Assembly: GCA_030704615.1 (NCBI GenBank)
Contig: CM060732.1
Location: 29,305,053 to 29,369,052 of the forward strand
Length of the DNA stretch: 64,000 nucleotides
Direction: 5' to 3'
Origin: Takakia lepidozioides
Lineage: Eukaryota > Streptophyta > Takakiopsida > Takakiales > Takakiaceae
Positions within the stretch are counted from its first letter, which is position 1, and each line of letters opens with the position of its first letter. Both the position numbers and the translations under genes were made by a program. Positions 34,207 to 44,689 of this stretch are shown piece after piece. The notes under the pieces are model-generated. The model did not search any database, was not told the origin of the DNA, and was given only the letters and a program-made list of their open reading frames with translations.

Positions 34207-35523
34207 CTACAAATTGGCAGCATTTTGCTGCCACAAGTTGATTATGTCTGTTGCCTGATTTAACAGAATGATGGTGCGTTTTTTAGAGATCCAGCCCTTG
34301 CTGTCAAGCTTTGATTTGAGCTCTTCCCATGCATCTTTGCGGGGCCAGAAAAAGAAGGGGCTGAGTGGGATCGTGCCATGACCTGGCACCATCTGGTCCA
34401 GTGCGAGACCTATGTTCTTCTCCAGCCACAAAAATCGCAGTAGCACTCTCTGCTTCCTTGGTGCCGTCAGTGGAACTTTCAATTTCTGCAGACAGCACCA
34501 GAGCTATTAGGTGAGGAATTTTGGTGGAAACTATCCAACAATCTGTCGAATTAGTCCCTCAGATTGTGGTGCAGATGAATTACCATAGATTCATATTTAT
34601 GAAGGTTTTCTGAGTGTTCTCATTGAGTAATGAAACTTGTGATTTCTGGAAAGTTCAATCATGATATGCCTCGGAATCCAAGAGCCTGACAATCACCGAA
34701 TGGACAAGGTGAATCTCCCAGAAATCTAGAACTACCACAGACAGAGCCAAAGGAAGTGATGATGGCAATGCCAAGGGCAGCATTGTAGGACACAGGTCCC
34801 GGAAAAGCAGAGAGAATTTCATGCAAGGGTTTAAGACGTACAAAGATTTGAACTCGCAGTATCACCGCATGCACATCCACTGAGAGAGTGCGATCAAGAG
34901 TAATGCTCAAGAGCATTCTAAATTTGCACCAAGCATCTCCACATGGATAATCATGAGAGCATGGTGCGAATGGAGATCATTCGAATGAAGGGGGTTCAAG
35001 ACAAGAGCACTTTGATCCTCATGCAGAGCTTAAAATCCGGGGTATTGCTCGCGATTGCCACGAAGTAAGTCTCAAAATTCCGCTTTACCACTCTAGCCCC
35101 CGCATTCAAACAACAGCTTTGTCCAGAACAGAAAGTGCAATGACGTACAACACACCATAACAACACGTACAACAACTACCACCAAGCATCACTCCATCAT
35201 CCTCCCTCTATACCACTTCGCGCATGCAGACATGCAATCTTGAGACGCACCTTCTTGGAACCAGACGACGAGCCAGTGGGCCTTTCCAGCTCCAATCCAT
35301 CCTCCATATACGAACTCACAGAGATCATCTCCATACCTCTCCGGAATCTCCTCACAGGCTCCTCGTTCCTTCTGCAAACCCTTAGCGGCCCCACAGGGAT
35401 TGCCACTCCCGTAAGCGAAACACTTCTGCAGGAACCCCCCACAGAAGCCGAAGCTGACGAGGATGGTGCCAGACTGAGAGCAGTCCCTGGCAGGGCCACT
35501 GAGCAAGCCAAAGACGAAGCCAT
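34207..35523 (-). CDS. PSRP3: Plastid ribosomal protein PSRP-3/Ycf65 family (cS23)
   Basis: A component of the small subunit of the plastid ribosome, encoded in the nucleus in green plants. Two exons, 35523-35251 and 34485-34207, join in phase 0 (AAGAAG|GTGCGT and TCTGCAG|AAATTG), giving 183 residues, the usual length. Exon 1 starts [20 protein letters not shown] and is Ser/Ala-rich, with few acidic residues early on: a chloroplast transit peptide. Exon 2 has the family signature [32 protein letters not shown] and [13 protein letters not shown]. The 765-bp intron has no element that I recognise. The gene is intact. Confidence 0.92.
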
Positions 35524-35639
35524 GGCTGCCTTCCAGGGTGTACAATACACAGAGCAACACAACGTGGGGTGATGTTGAGTCACAAAAGTGGGGGGATGGC
35601 GGCATACTTACCACCGGCGCACACTAGAAAAGGCCCGGG

Positions 35640-35812
35640 AGTTTAATGCGAGCCCTTCGGTCCTGCCTGCGTGGCGCCCCCCACAGGCCCCCCTCCGGCT
35701 CCCGCGCGGCTCGCGGTCGCCGCGGCCCGGCCCCCGCTCTGCCGCCCCTCCCCTCGCCACCCCCCGCCGCCCCCTCCACCCCCTAAGCCCCCCCCCGCGC
35801 CCCATCCGTCAC
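35640..35812. other. Extremely GC-rich, C-skewed stretch upstream of PSRP3
   Basis: About 170 bp of nearly pure G/C with long C runs on the plus strand, abruptly bordered by AT-balanced DNA. It lies just over 100 bp upstream of the PSRP3 start codon. It may be a promoter-associated island. Frames read through it (Pro/Arg or Gly) are compositional artefacts. Confidence 0.6.
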
Positions 35813-36043
35813 CCCATGGGATGTCGTTTATATAACACATGCTACATGTAGGTCATGCACGCATCCATCCCAGATGTCAGATGTGGTCATGAACATAACA
35901 TGAGCCCATAGTGAGCAACACATGCATGGTTACACATGCGTACCCAAGTTTGAATTTCAAATTTCAAATCTCAAATTTAAATTTTAGTATTATTTAATGG
36001 ACATGACCGTTCGTCTACTTGTGAGATTTAGGATCAATGTCTG

Positions 36044-36125
36044 TAGGTATGGATGGATGAGAGTAGGATGTATGTGCAATAAGATGGATGAGAGTAGGAT
36101 GGATGAGAGTACGAATGGATGTGTA
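36044..36125 (+). repeat. GGATGAGAGTA minisatellite
   Basis: Four imperfect units of GGATGAGAGTA separated by short spacers (GGATGTATGTGC, AGGAT). Confidence 0.7.
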
Positions 36126-36143
36126 ATCAGAGGCGAGTCTCCA

Positions 36144-36213
36144 TGGGGGCTGCTATTTCATGAGCGGCATGAGCATGAGCGGGCCATTGTCTGTCCACGG
36201 AAATAGGGTCATG
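36144..36213. repeat. GTGAGC/CTATTTCCG module 1
   Basis: GGGGGCTGCTATTTCATGAGC, then two further ATGAGC repeats, then CCACGGAAATAGG, which is the inverse of CCTATTTCCGTGG. The same elements occur at 39936-40083 and 63590-63755. It lies about 250 bp beyond the stop codon of methyltransferase-like copy B. Confidence 0.6.
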
Positions 36214-36457
36214 TGGACTCGTCATAGCAATGAAATGCAACATTTTATTGCAAATTTTGTGGCAAGCCACGTCTATACAAGTGTGTCCTAACTGTCATAG
36301 CAGGAATGGGAACTACTCTCCTACACCTTCGGAGGAACTTGGCCCTCCTTCTTCCTCATCCCCCTCATCCCCCCATCCTCCGAGCTCTGTGATGCATCGG
36401 TTGCAGTATGCCTCTCAAAAATGTCGTCCTCTCCTTGGGGACTGTCCACCTCACCTC

Positions 36458-39400
36458 CTAGGAATCTTCTGCCTCTTCTCCCCCACTTTCCTCAGCAGAA
36501 TCCAAGACAAATCTACGAGCCCGACGGGCTCTAATAGCTGCTGCCTCCTCCCTCATCTTCATTTTCTTGAGGCTTGCCTCGTCTAAAATCTGTTGTACAC
36601 GACTAGGTTCGGAACACCTCCTAATGGACACCGAAGCAAGCCGGGCAGCATAAGTAGGAAGGATGTAGTCCCTTTCTGGACTAGGCATGAAATCCCCCCT
36701 GGCAAAAAAAGGCACGTTCTTCCTGCCCATGAACTCCGGTGTAGACGTCCTTCCTGCCGTACTTGGCATCCTACAGTAAGAACAAATCCACTTCAAGAAT
36801 GTCAATACCAGCAGAAGCAGAAAGGGTTTTCAATGAAATAAGAGAGCGAAGGGAGGTGCCTCACGAAATCTGGAGGCAACTTACAATGCGACCACTCACT
36901 TGTACACCGGGGGCTCCTCGGCCTCGATCCCAACTTGTTCCTCCCCCTGCTCCTTCTCGGATTTTTCCTCATCCTCCGAGGATGCCTCTTCCTCTTTTGG
37001 CAGACGTTCAACCGCTGCAAGTTCCGAGTTGTGGAGGGCAGTATCTGGCTCGAAGGTGAACACATGCCTGTCGGACAACGTCCCTGCCCACATTGAAGCA
37101 CCTGAGGAACAAAGCGGGCGGTTAATAGCTTGCGGCATGCAATTGCAATCGGGTCAGGGGACAAACTGAGCACGTGAAGGCTTACCCGTGCCGCATGTGA
37201 GGTCCAGAATCCGCCCTTGGACATCCGAGCACGTCTCCATGAGGGTTTGGATGAAAGCAGGGCTCCGGGTCCGGCTGTACCGCCATGGTTTGCCTGTCTT
37301 TGTGTCCTTCGGCATACTGGAGTGGGGCACATAGTTGTAGAGGACATCGTAGGTAACAAGGTCCACAACGGCATCAACAAGACGACCGTCGTTGCGGAAT
37401 TTGAACGTAGACCCTCTCTTCACAAAGCAATATGCCTCAAACACCAATGTCTGCACATCGAACAAAAGAGGGATCAACTCCGGGATCTAGTTTAGATACA
37501 CCACAATATGAGGTGAATGCAATAGATTGATAACTTACACTTTGGCCCTCTGTTCGCAACCCCTGTGTATTGATGCAAAACCATTTTCTGAGGAGGACCG
37601 GGGTGACACTTTTCGGTGTCCATCTTGCCACCGCATTCTTTGTGGTCTTCCTTCTTGTGGCAAGGACAACCACACATCCACCGTCATCCAGGAGCATCCC
37701 CGCCAGCCCAAACCCGGCTTTCCAGTAGTCCTCAGTAAACCTGTTCCAGGTGGGCACACCATCCAGGCCCTCCAGCAGCTCCCCATCTGGAATGTCGAGG
37801 AGAATCATATCGCAAGCTCTCTCCACCTCAACCCCCCCCCAAGTGCTCTTGCAATCCGTGCTCACAGCCGTGAAGAATTCCATCATGGCTTCAAAACCAA
37901 GGGTGTCTTTAGGCTCTGTACCGGCAGCCCTCTTCTTGGCTTTCCCCTTCTACTCCACCAGAGACTTGCTGTGTGCCATCTTCTTCGCCCTGGCAGCGAG
38001 AGCGTCAAGGAAGCTCTCATTGACGCATTGGATGATGGTTGGAGGTTCTAGCTTTGGCCTGTGCGTAAACGTCACCGCCGAATACCGCCGTGTAGGCTCG
38101 CCCTCAAATGCCAACTTCTTGGCAGAGCCAGTCCCACTCCGAACTGACTTGGGAACCCGGACGACCGGTGACTTGGTAGCAGCAACAGCAGTCGCAGGAC
38201 CTTGAACAAAGTTGTCGTCCGAGTCACTCCCTTGGGTCCCCTCTTGCGCCTCCTCTGATGCCCCGATGGTTTTCTGTTTTTTGGGTGTTACTGTACTCAC
38301 CTGTTTCCTTGTCCTTTTCCTTTGGCCTTTATTCTTCTCATTCAATTTCTCCTGAATTCCTGCCTGAGCAAGCTCGCCGCTTTCCTGGAGTTCGCAAGCG
38401 CTTTTGCCTCTTTTTGCACCCAGCAGAGGCAGCGGAGCCCGGTTTCGTCGGGCCTCAGCATCTAGCTTCAATTGAAACTCGGATGGGTCGACCAAACCGG
38501 GCGGAAGGTCCACATACCAAGGGCAATCACGCAAATGTTCCAGATGCCACTCCTTCACAATATCGTCAGTGTACATGGAGTCAGCCCCAGGGTTCCTCCA
38601 TGCCAGGAAGACTGGTGGCTCGAAAGACAGATGACTTTTCTCCAAAAGGGAGAACTTGCAGTACCTGCATTCATAAATACACAATGAGGTCCCTGAACTG
38701 CAAATTCGGCACCATTTTCCCAGGTTGGGGCGGATCTGACTGGGCCTAGAAATGGAAAAATGGCGCCGAATTTCGGTTTTCGGTGACTACCACCCTAGGG
38801 ACTTAGCCATCTTGGGAGCCCGGAACTGGAAATTCAGCGCCATTTTTCCCGATTTGGCCCAAAAATGGCTAAGTTCCAAAACTGCCAGGGCCTAAAACTC
38901 GAAAAATGGCGTCGAATTTCGGTTTTTTGTGCCAGCCACCCTAGGGACTTAGCCATTTTCGGAGCCTTGAACTGGAAATTCGGCGCCATTTTCCCTGGTC
39001 CGGCCCAAAAATGGCTAAGTCCTAGAACGGTAATAGGGCCTAGAACTGGAAAAATGGCGCCGAATTTCCAGTTCAGGGCCAGCCACCCTAGGGACTTAGC
39101 CATTTTCGGAGCCCTGAACTGGAAATTCGGCGCCATTTTCCCTGGTCCGGCCCGAAAATGGCTAAGGCCTAGAATTGGAAAAATGGCGCCGAATTTCCAG
39201 TTCAGGGCCAGCCACCCTAGGGGCTTAGCCATTTTCGGAGCCCTGAACTGGAAATTCGGCGCCATTTTCCCATTTCCGGCCCGAAAATGGCTAAGTCCCA
39301 AAACGGTAATATGGCCTTGAACTGGAAAAATGGCGCCGAATTTCCAATTCAGGGCCAGCCACCCTAGGGACTTAGCCATTTTCGGAGCCCTGAACTGGAA

Positions 39401-39944
39401 ATTCGGCGCCATTTTCCCAAAGACCAATTTTCGTGCGCCACATGAGGCCTCTAACATCCTGAAATGCAAGGACTTGAAAGGAAGGCATCGCGTATGTACC
39501 TGTACAGAAGGCGCATTGCTGCTTTGTCCACGTTTGGCTGGTCGGTGAACTCGTGGCTCCGGCGGGCATGGGGTATCTCCCGAAAGAATAGGTCGGTTTT
39601 GTAGAGCAGAAAGTACCTTGTCACATAGTCGCGTAGGCTCTCTGCTGCAGGAGAAATCTCCATCTTGAACTGATGTGCTTGTGTGTCCAGCTGCTCTTGC
39701 GCATTCATCGTCACCTGTGGAGATTCTCCATCAGATTGCTTTCCTCAAAAAATACAATGAATCCACCACCCCCTACAAGAGTAGAAGCGCCAAACGAAGC
39801 ATAGGGAAGTACCTGAAACCACCATGTCATGCGGTTCATCCACATGTCGAATGTGGGGTCAGACAGTTTGTCCGGTTTGGGGAAGCTCCACATGTCCCTT
39901 GTACTTTGGGAACCATTCCAGATTTGGAGCCACCGGGGGGTGCT
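36458..39944 (-). pseudogene. Methyltransferase-like gene, copy B, N-terminally truncated
   Basis: Exons: about 39944-39813, 39714-39500, 38664-37539, 37450-37186, 37101-36900 and 36770-36458 (stop). All join in phase and at the same positions as in copy C. The product starts inside WLQIWNGSQSTRDMWSFP, so the ParB-like part of C is missing. Downstream come a basic linker (GQRKRTRKQVSTVTPKKQ, likely nuclear), DMILLDIPDGELL in the motif IV position, LLDDGGCVVVLATRR, then RTRSPAFIQTLMETCS, the glycine loop RILDLTCGTGAS and RHVFTFEPD. This is the permuted order of class-beta (N6/N4) DNA methyltransferases. The catalytic tetrapeptide usually reads [DNS]PP[YFW] and is DIPD here. An in-frame TAG at 37947-37949 splits exon 3. 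A tandem array fills the intron at 38665-39499. The acidic C terminus and the ILPTYAA tail motif are shared with A and C. Confidence 0.6.
38690..39432. repeat. 147-bp tandem array in intron of copy B
   Basis: About five units of about 147 bp (one of about 129) occupy the intron. Each unit has GGAAATTCGGCGCCATTTTC and, facing it, GGAAAAATGGCGCCGAATTT, so it is largely self-complementary around GGCGCC. Long open frames run through the array on both strands (151 and 211 residues, AIFP/WKFG repeats). They follow from the unit length being a multiple of three and I do not take them as genes. Confidence 0.85.
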
Positions 39945-40083
39945 ATTCCGTGAGCCTGGAGGCGTGAGCCTGTGAGCCCAGGAAAGCGTGAGCCCAGCAC
40001 AGGCTCACGCCACGTCAGCATGCAAACAGTGCCTATTTCCGCGGATGTCACCTATTTCCGAGTGGGGTCACCTATTTCCGCGG
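39936..40083. repeat. GTGAGC/CTATTTCCG module 2 with 14-bp hairpin
   Basis: GGGGTGCTATTCCGTGAGCC begins the module. GGCGTGAGCCTGTG (39961-39974) pairs perfectly with CACAGGCTCACGCC (39998-40011). Three direct copies of CCTATTTCCG follow. The left edge coincides with the point where copy B loses homology to copy C. The module is about 250 bp beyond the stop codon of copy C. Confidence 0.7.
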
Positions 40084-40337
40084 GTTGATGTGGGGAGAAT
40101 TGAGAATTGAGAACAAAGTGGTTTGTTTGTTTTTGCAATGTACTCAAGTCTGTGAGGTCCACAAAACAACAAATATATTGAAGGAACAATCCGGGCAGTC
40201 CATGCAACCCCCATCTCCAACAATAGTTTGGAACCATGAATGTGAATTCCATGCACACATTGCAAAGAGGACAATAAGGACACACAACCATCCCATTTCA
40301 AATTTGTCCCAGAATTAAACCAAAAGAATACTTCATA

Positions 40338-43300
40338 TCAAGTGTCGCAGTCATCACAATCAATGTCCACCTCCTGTGCTATGTCATCTACAAAGATTCT
40401 GGCCCCAACACCACGTGTTCTACGAAGGCCATCGCAAGGTGGACTCTGAGTGCCATGAACGGACATGCTTGCTGCGAGTGCCTCCGCATAGACAGGTAGC
40501 ACACAAGACCGAGGAGGACTGAAAACAAGTCCAAATAGGTGTGATAGCCCAGGAGGGCAAGTGAAAGCACGCGGACTCCTACACATGTCCACAAAATTCC
40601 ATTTTAACACAATGATGCAATGCACAAGTCCAACGAAGAGGATGTCTCCCATTTGCACTTTGCCTCAAGAACAGCGATTCTCGATAATGAAACAACAATG
40701 CAAGCATGCACAGGTTCAACTTACTCACAGGCAAAGTCGGAGTCCAGCTCCTTGTCAGAAGTCTCCTCTGTACCAGTATCAGCGGGACGGGGCTTCGGAA
40801 GGACCTGAGAAGTGTGTCCACCCAAACCCATCAGGAGGTTCTTGTAAATCTCAGCATCCCCTTCAATCCCAAAGACATGTCGCGCACTGGCCTTGCAAGC
40901 GTGGTACGAAGCACCTGCAGTGGAATAGAATGAAGTAAGCAGACATTGAAGACACATTCGGAACGGTGGAAAGTGCTGAAAGTGCAAGCTCAATCAAACC
41001 TCATGAAATGTGAATGTTGAAGGGACGAACCTGTGCCCATCGACAAATCCAGAACTCTGGCATCTGTGTAGGTGCAGCACTCCACAATCGTTTGAATGAA
41101 AGCCGGGCTCCTCTCCCTCGCCCCTCTCCAAGGAACCCCATTCCCCCTTCGCAAGCACACGTTGCTGTCGACGTAGTTGTGATGCATGTCATCCGTGGGA
41201 GGATCTGTCCTGTCATCTATGAACTTGCCCCGTGAGTGATGGCAAACTCCGTAATGCCGGCCGGAGTCGTTGGTGGATGCACCCGGACGAGACAAACAGC
41301 TTCAAACAGACGAGTCTGCGAACATGACATCCAGAAGGAACTAAGAACCAAAATAAAATCGGGCCCCTACATATGAGTTTGAGCGACCTACACAACACAA
41401 TCCAGAACAAAAAAGAAGAGGAAGAAGAAGGGAAACTCACCATCTCTCCCGGACGATCCCCCTTCGTAAGGTACATGCTGTTCACACAATTCCATGTCTT
41501 CAGGACTCTCATGCCCGAGGCTTTCAAATAGCTGGCAAGGGCACGGCGACACCGAACATCGATGGACTGGATGAGAACCAAAACACCTGCATCGGAAAGG
41601 AAGAAGTTGCAAAAGGAAAAACCCACCGCCAGTAGCGCTCATCAAATGCATTCCAACCCGGACAAGCACCCGATGGTGGGATATCCGGGACTGCCAACCC
41701 ACCAGGGATGTCCAAGATGATGAGTTCCGCTGCATATGGCTTCTCCTTCCCGTTCACCCACGATTTGGTCATTTTAGCCTGCAAACAAAAATACAATGGA
41801 ATTCTGACAAGTTTATAAACGATCCATGCCCACAGCAGACAAAGAGAGCAGAAGCCACAGAACCCAAAGAGAACACGCACCGTGCTGAGGAACTCGACAA
41901 TCCTCTCCCACACTGGTGATGGCTCGCCCTTGTAATCAGATTTCTTCGACTCCATCATGGCAAGGAACCCGACGTTGGCAATCTCCAACCTGGTTGGACG
42001 AATGACCCTCGTGGGATGTTCCACTGCATGGTACGGGTCCTTGGGATCAACCACACCCTTGTTTTTTCTCCCGATCCCCTACCATGCGGTGGAGTCTGCT
42101 GGACATGCTCCACAGGGCCAATAGCTGCAACACTTCCCTGCCCTTGTGCCACCTTCCCTCTACCCCTTCCCCTCCCCACAACACCAGCAACATCTTTTCC
42201 CTTTGCCTTTCTTCCTCTACCCGGGGTATCCTGAGCGGGAGGCTCCTTCTCTGCAAGAGTCCTCAGATTACGCTCATGAATGTCGAGGTCCGCTGCTGCG
42301 GCAGTGGCTGCAATACGGTCATTCTCTCTCCTCAAAGACAACTCTACAGCTGGGGTCTCTGAAGGAGGGCAATCCAAATACCAACCACAAGAAGAAAGAT
42401 GGTCCGGACCCCAGTCATGCAAGATCCCAGCAGTGAACATGGTCTGGTTGCCAGCAGGGACAAGCCAAAGGTCCACAAAATCTGGATGTTTGTCCAAGCA
42501 ATTCTCTTCCAGGAGAACAAACTTAATGTACCTGCACGAACAGACACAGCCTCATTATCCAATGCACATATTGTGTCCCAGCTTTTTCAACACACCAGGA
42601 AGACCCCCTTAAACAGTATGCCACACAACACATTGCAACCACAACACAAGCAAAGAGTGCAAGGGTGTGCACCTGTAAAGGCATCGTTTCCAGGCTTCCT
42701 CTCCTTTTTCCTGCTGGTCAAGCTCATTTGTTCGACTGATGCCACCCTCCTTGCTGAACTCTCTAAAGAAACCAGAGTGCCACACTGTGGCTCTCCATTT
42801 CCTCATGTATGCTTCGAAGGAGACCTTCGGAGCTGTCATAGTGATGCCATAGTCAGCCAGCTGAGTATGCAGAACCGATCGGGCCCTTTCTTCCAACTGC
42901 AAAAAAATTGAAATGGAAGAATGAACCCAAAAACAGTCACAGCGAATGTAAGAGGCAATGGGAAGAGAAGGACAGGAAAAGAGAAAAGAAAGTGAGATAC
43001 GAGAGGACATCACACCTGGCTCCAGTAAGTGGCCTTGTGAAGCCAGTTGTCCAGCACATTGTCACTGACAGGAACGACACGCTGGGTCTTCTTCTCCTTC
43101 TCTGGCCTTGGGAACATGTGGGTATCCCTAACTGTGGGATCGGAGTTCCATATCTGCAGCCACTTCACCTTCTGTTCAGAAGACACGACGGCGGTAGACA
43201 ACCTGTGCAACTTCTCCTGGGCCATCTCCGGCTTGCCTGGCTTGTTATAAATGGTTTTTTATCTCCAGCAGAAACTGCGGCCCGAATGATGGGTCGGCCA

Positions 43301-44580
43301 TTCTCAACTGCTTCACAAAAGCACTCATTATTGTCCTTCTTGTAGCGTTCATCTCCTTCTGGATGTGACTTTCAACTCCCTTTGCTGTCCTTCTCTCCTC
43401 AGGGGTAGAGCTGTAGTATTCCAGTTTGCCACGCTCCCCTGCATCTGCAATGTCTTGCTGCAAGGGAATGCAAGAGAGTTGCATCAATCCAAGGTCAAGG
43501 GAGACAGAGAGAAACAAACATGTGGAAGCAGGAATATGGAAAGGCCAGATGAAGGAAGATGTATCTCACCGTGTACATGTACTCCATGAAAGCCTCACGG
43601 GTCAACGAGTACCATGTTTCCGAAGTCTTGGAGCTTTCGCATTTCTTATACATCTCTGCCGAAAGGATGGTCTTGAAGTTGGTCAAGGGCATCTGCCCGA
43701 TCCTTTGTATCCTATACAGTGTGTGAACCAGACTCGTTTTGACATGCGATGTCTCCGTCCCTCTGCAGAATGATATCTGAATTTCAGAATGTAATTCAAG
43801 GACTTCAATCAAGGAAGAACGGAACCAGAAGTGCAACGTGTACAATGAGAAACCAACCTGTTCACATCATTCATTGCCGTCAGAAGACCCATCATGTTGT
43901 CGTCACAATCAAGCACCATCGATCGAACAGAGTAATGCCACTCTTCCTCCTGTGAGTGCAGCCTCCCAATGACAGCCATCCATGCAAGCAACCGGTGGTT
44001 GCCATCCCAAACGTGAAACATCTTCCCCGAGAATACCTGGGTGGAAGGTTTTCTGGAGAGAAGAAGTTCGAAGGATTCGTTCACCTGTCTCCAAATGGGG
44101 TCCCAGGAGTCGACGATTGACTCATCAACAAGGAGCTCGTTACCTCTTGAATCCCTAGTAGAAACGTAAAAGACCGCGGATCCATCCAAATACCCATGAA
44201 CAAACTCGGCCTCCAGCTTGAGAATGTCTTTGACAAGGGTGGACGAACGACGGGCATGGAAACCAACCTACACAGGGGAATCTTCAACCTCCCACCAGGA
44301 GCAAGCATACTTTGAACCACAAGCTGAGAGTTCACCTTTTGACCCCCCAGCATCCAGCGGCTTTGCTTTCATAAAACTCATCGTCAACATCATCTTTGGT
44401 CTCCTTCCCCTGACCCTGAGGGACCTCATCCGCCACACTTTTGCATTTTCCCCTGCAAGGTTGTTCACTCAAATTCTTATAAGAGAGGAATGAAACGTCG
44501 ACCGATGCATGAAAAAGTGGGATAAAAGGGAAGTGTTCTTTTGAGCTGCCAGATAAGTGTTCATTGATCCTCACGGACAT
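40338..44580 (-). CDS. ParB-like / N6-N4 methyltransferase-like fusion, copy C
   Basis: Exons: an uncertain 5' exon (about 44580-44346), then 44267-43858, 43762-43570, 43457-43016, 42896-42673, 42531-41881, 41778-41441, 41315-41031, 40914-40725 and 40578-40338 (stop); about 1000 residues. Near 44015-43964 the product reads MFHVWDGNHRLLAWMAVI, the GxHR...A core of ParB/sulfiredoxin-type domains. A Lys/Gly/Arg-rich linker (GRGRKAKGKDV, GRGRGRGK) suggests nucleic-acid binding. ELIILDIPGGLAV occupies the catalytic motif IV position. RERSPAFIQTIVECCT, RVLDLSMGTGAS and RHVFGIEGD form the SAM-binding half. The tail has CVLPVYAEA. Four single-base breaks, each in a homopolymer (43255-43260, 42062-42067, 41617-41621, 41228-41231), interrupt otherwise aligned frames. 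The domain assignments are by eye from motifs, and the 5' end is unsure. Confidence 0.6.
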
Positions 44581-44689
44581 GCACTATGTTCCCGATTTCA
44601 CACAGGGAAAGAACATTGAAAAGTTCTGCTCAAATATCTGCCCATGAGGGCCGAAAGTTGCGCCCTTCCATATTCATATGTTCTGCCTA

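Noticed and set aside
35608-35625. U1 snRNA start, because of ATACTTACC
   Set aside because: The sequence after the first nine bases does not follow U1 and no snRNA promoter is visible.
35640-35812. CRISPR-like or rRNA content
   Set aside because: No direct repeats with spacers and no rRNA-like segments anywhere in the window.
35588-35851. Pro/Arg-rich and Gly-rich frames of 65-87 residues
   Set aside because: Compositional artefact of the extremely GC-rich block.
38834-39469. Long repetitive open frames on both strands (WKFGAIFP repeats)
   Set aside because: They arise from a self-complementary tandem array whose unit is a multiple of three, lie in an intron and have no start or flanking exon support.
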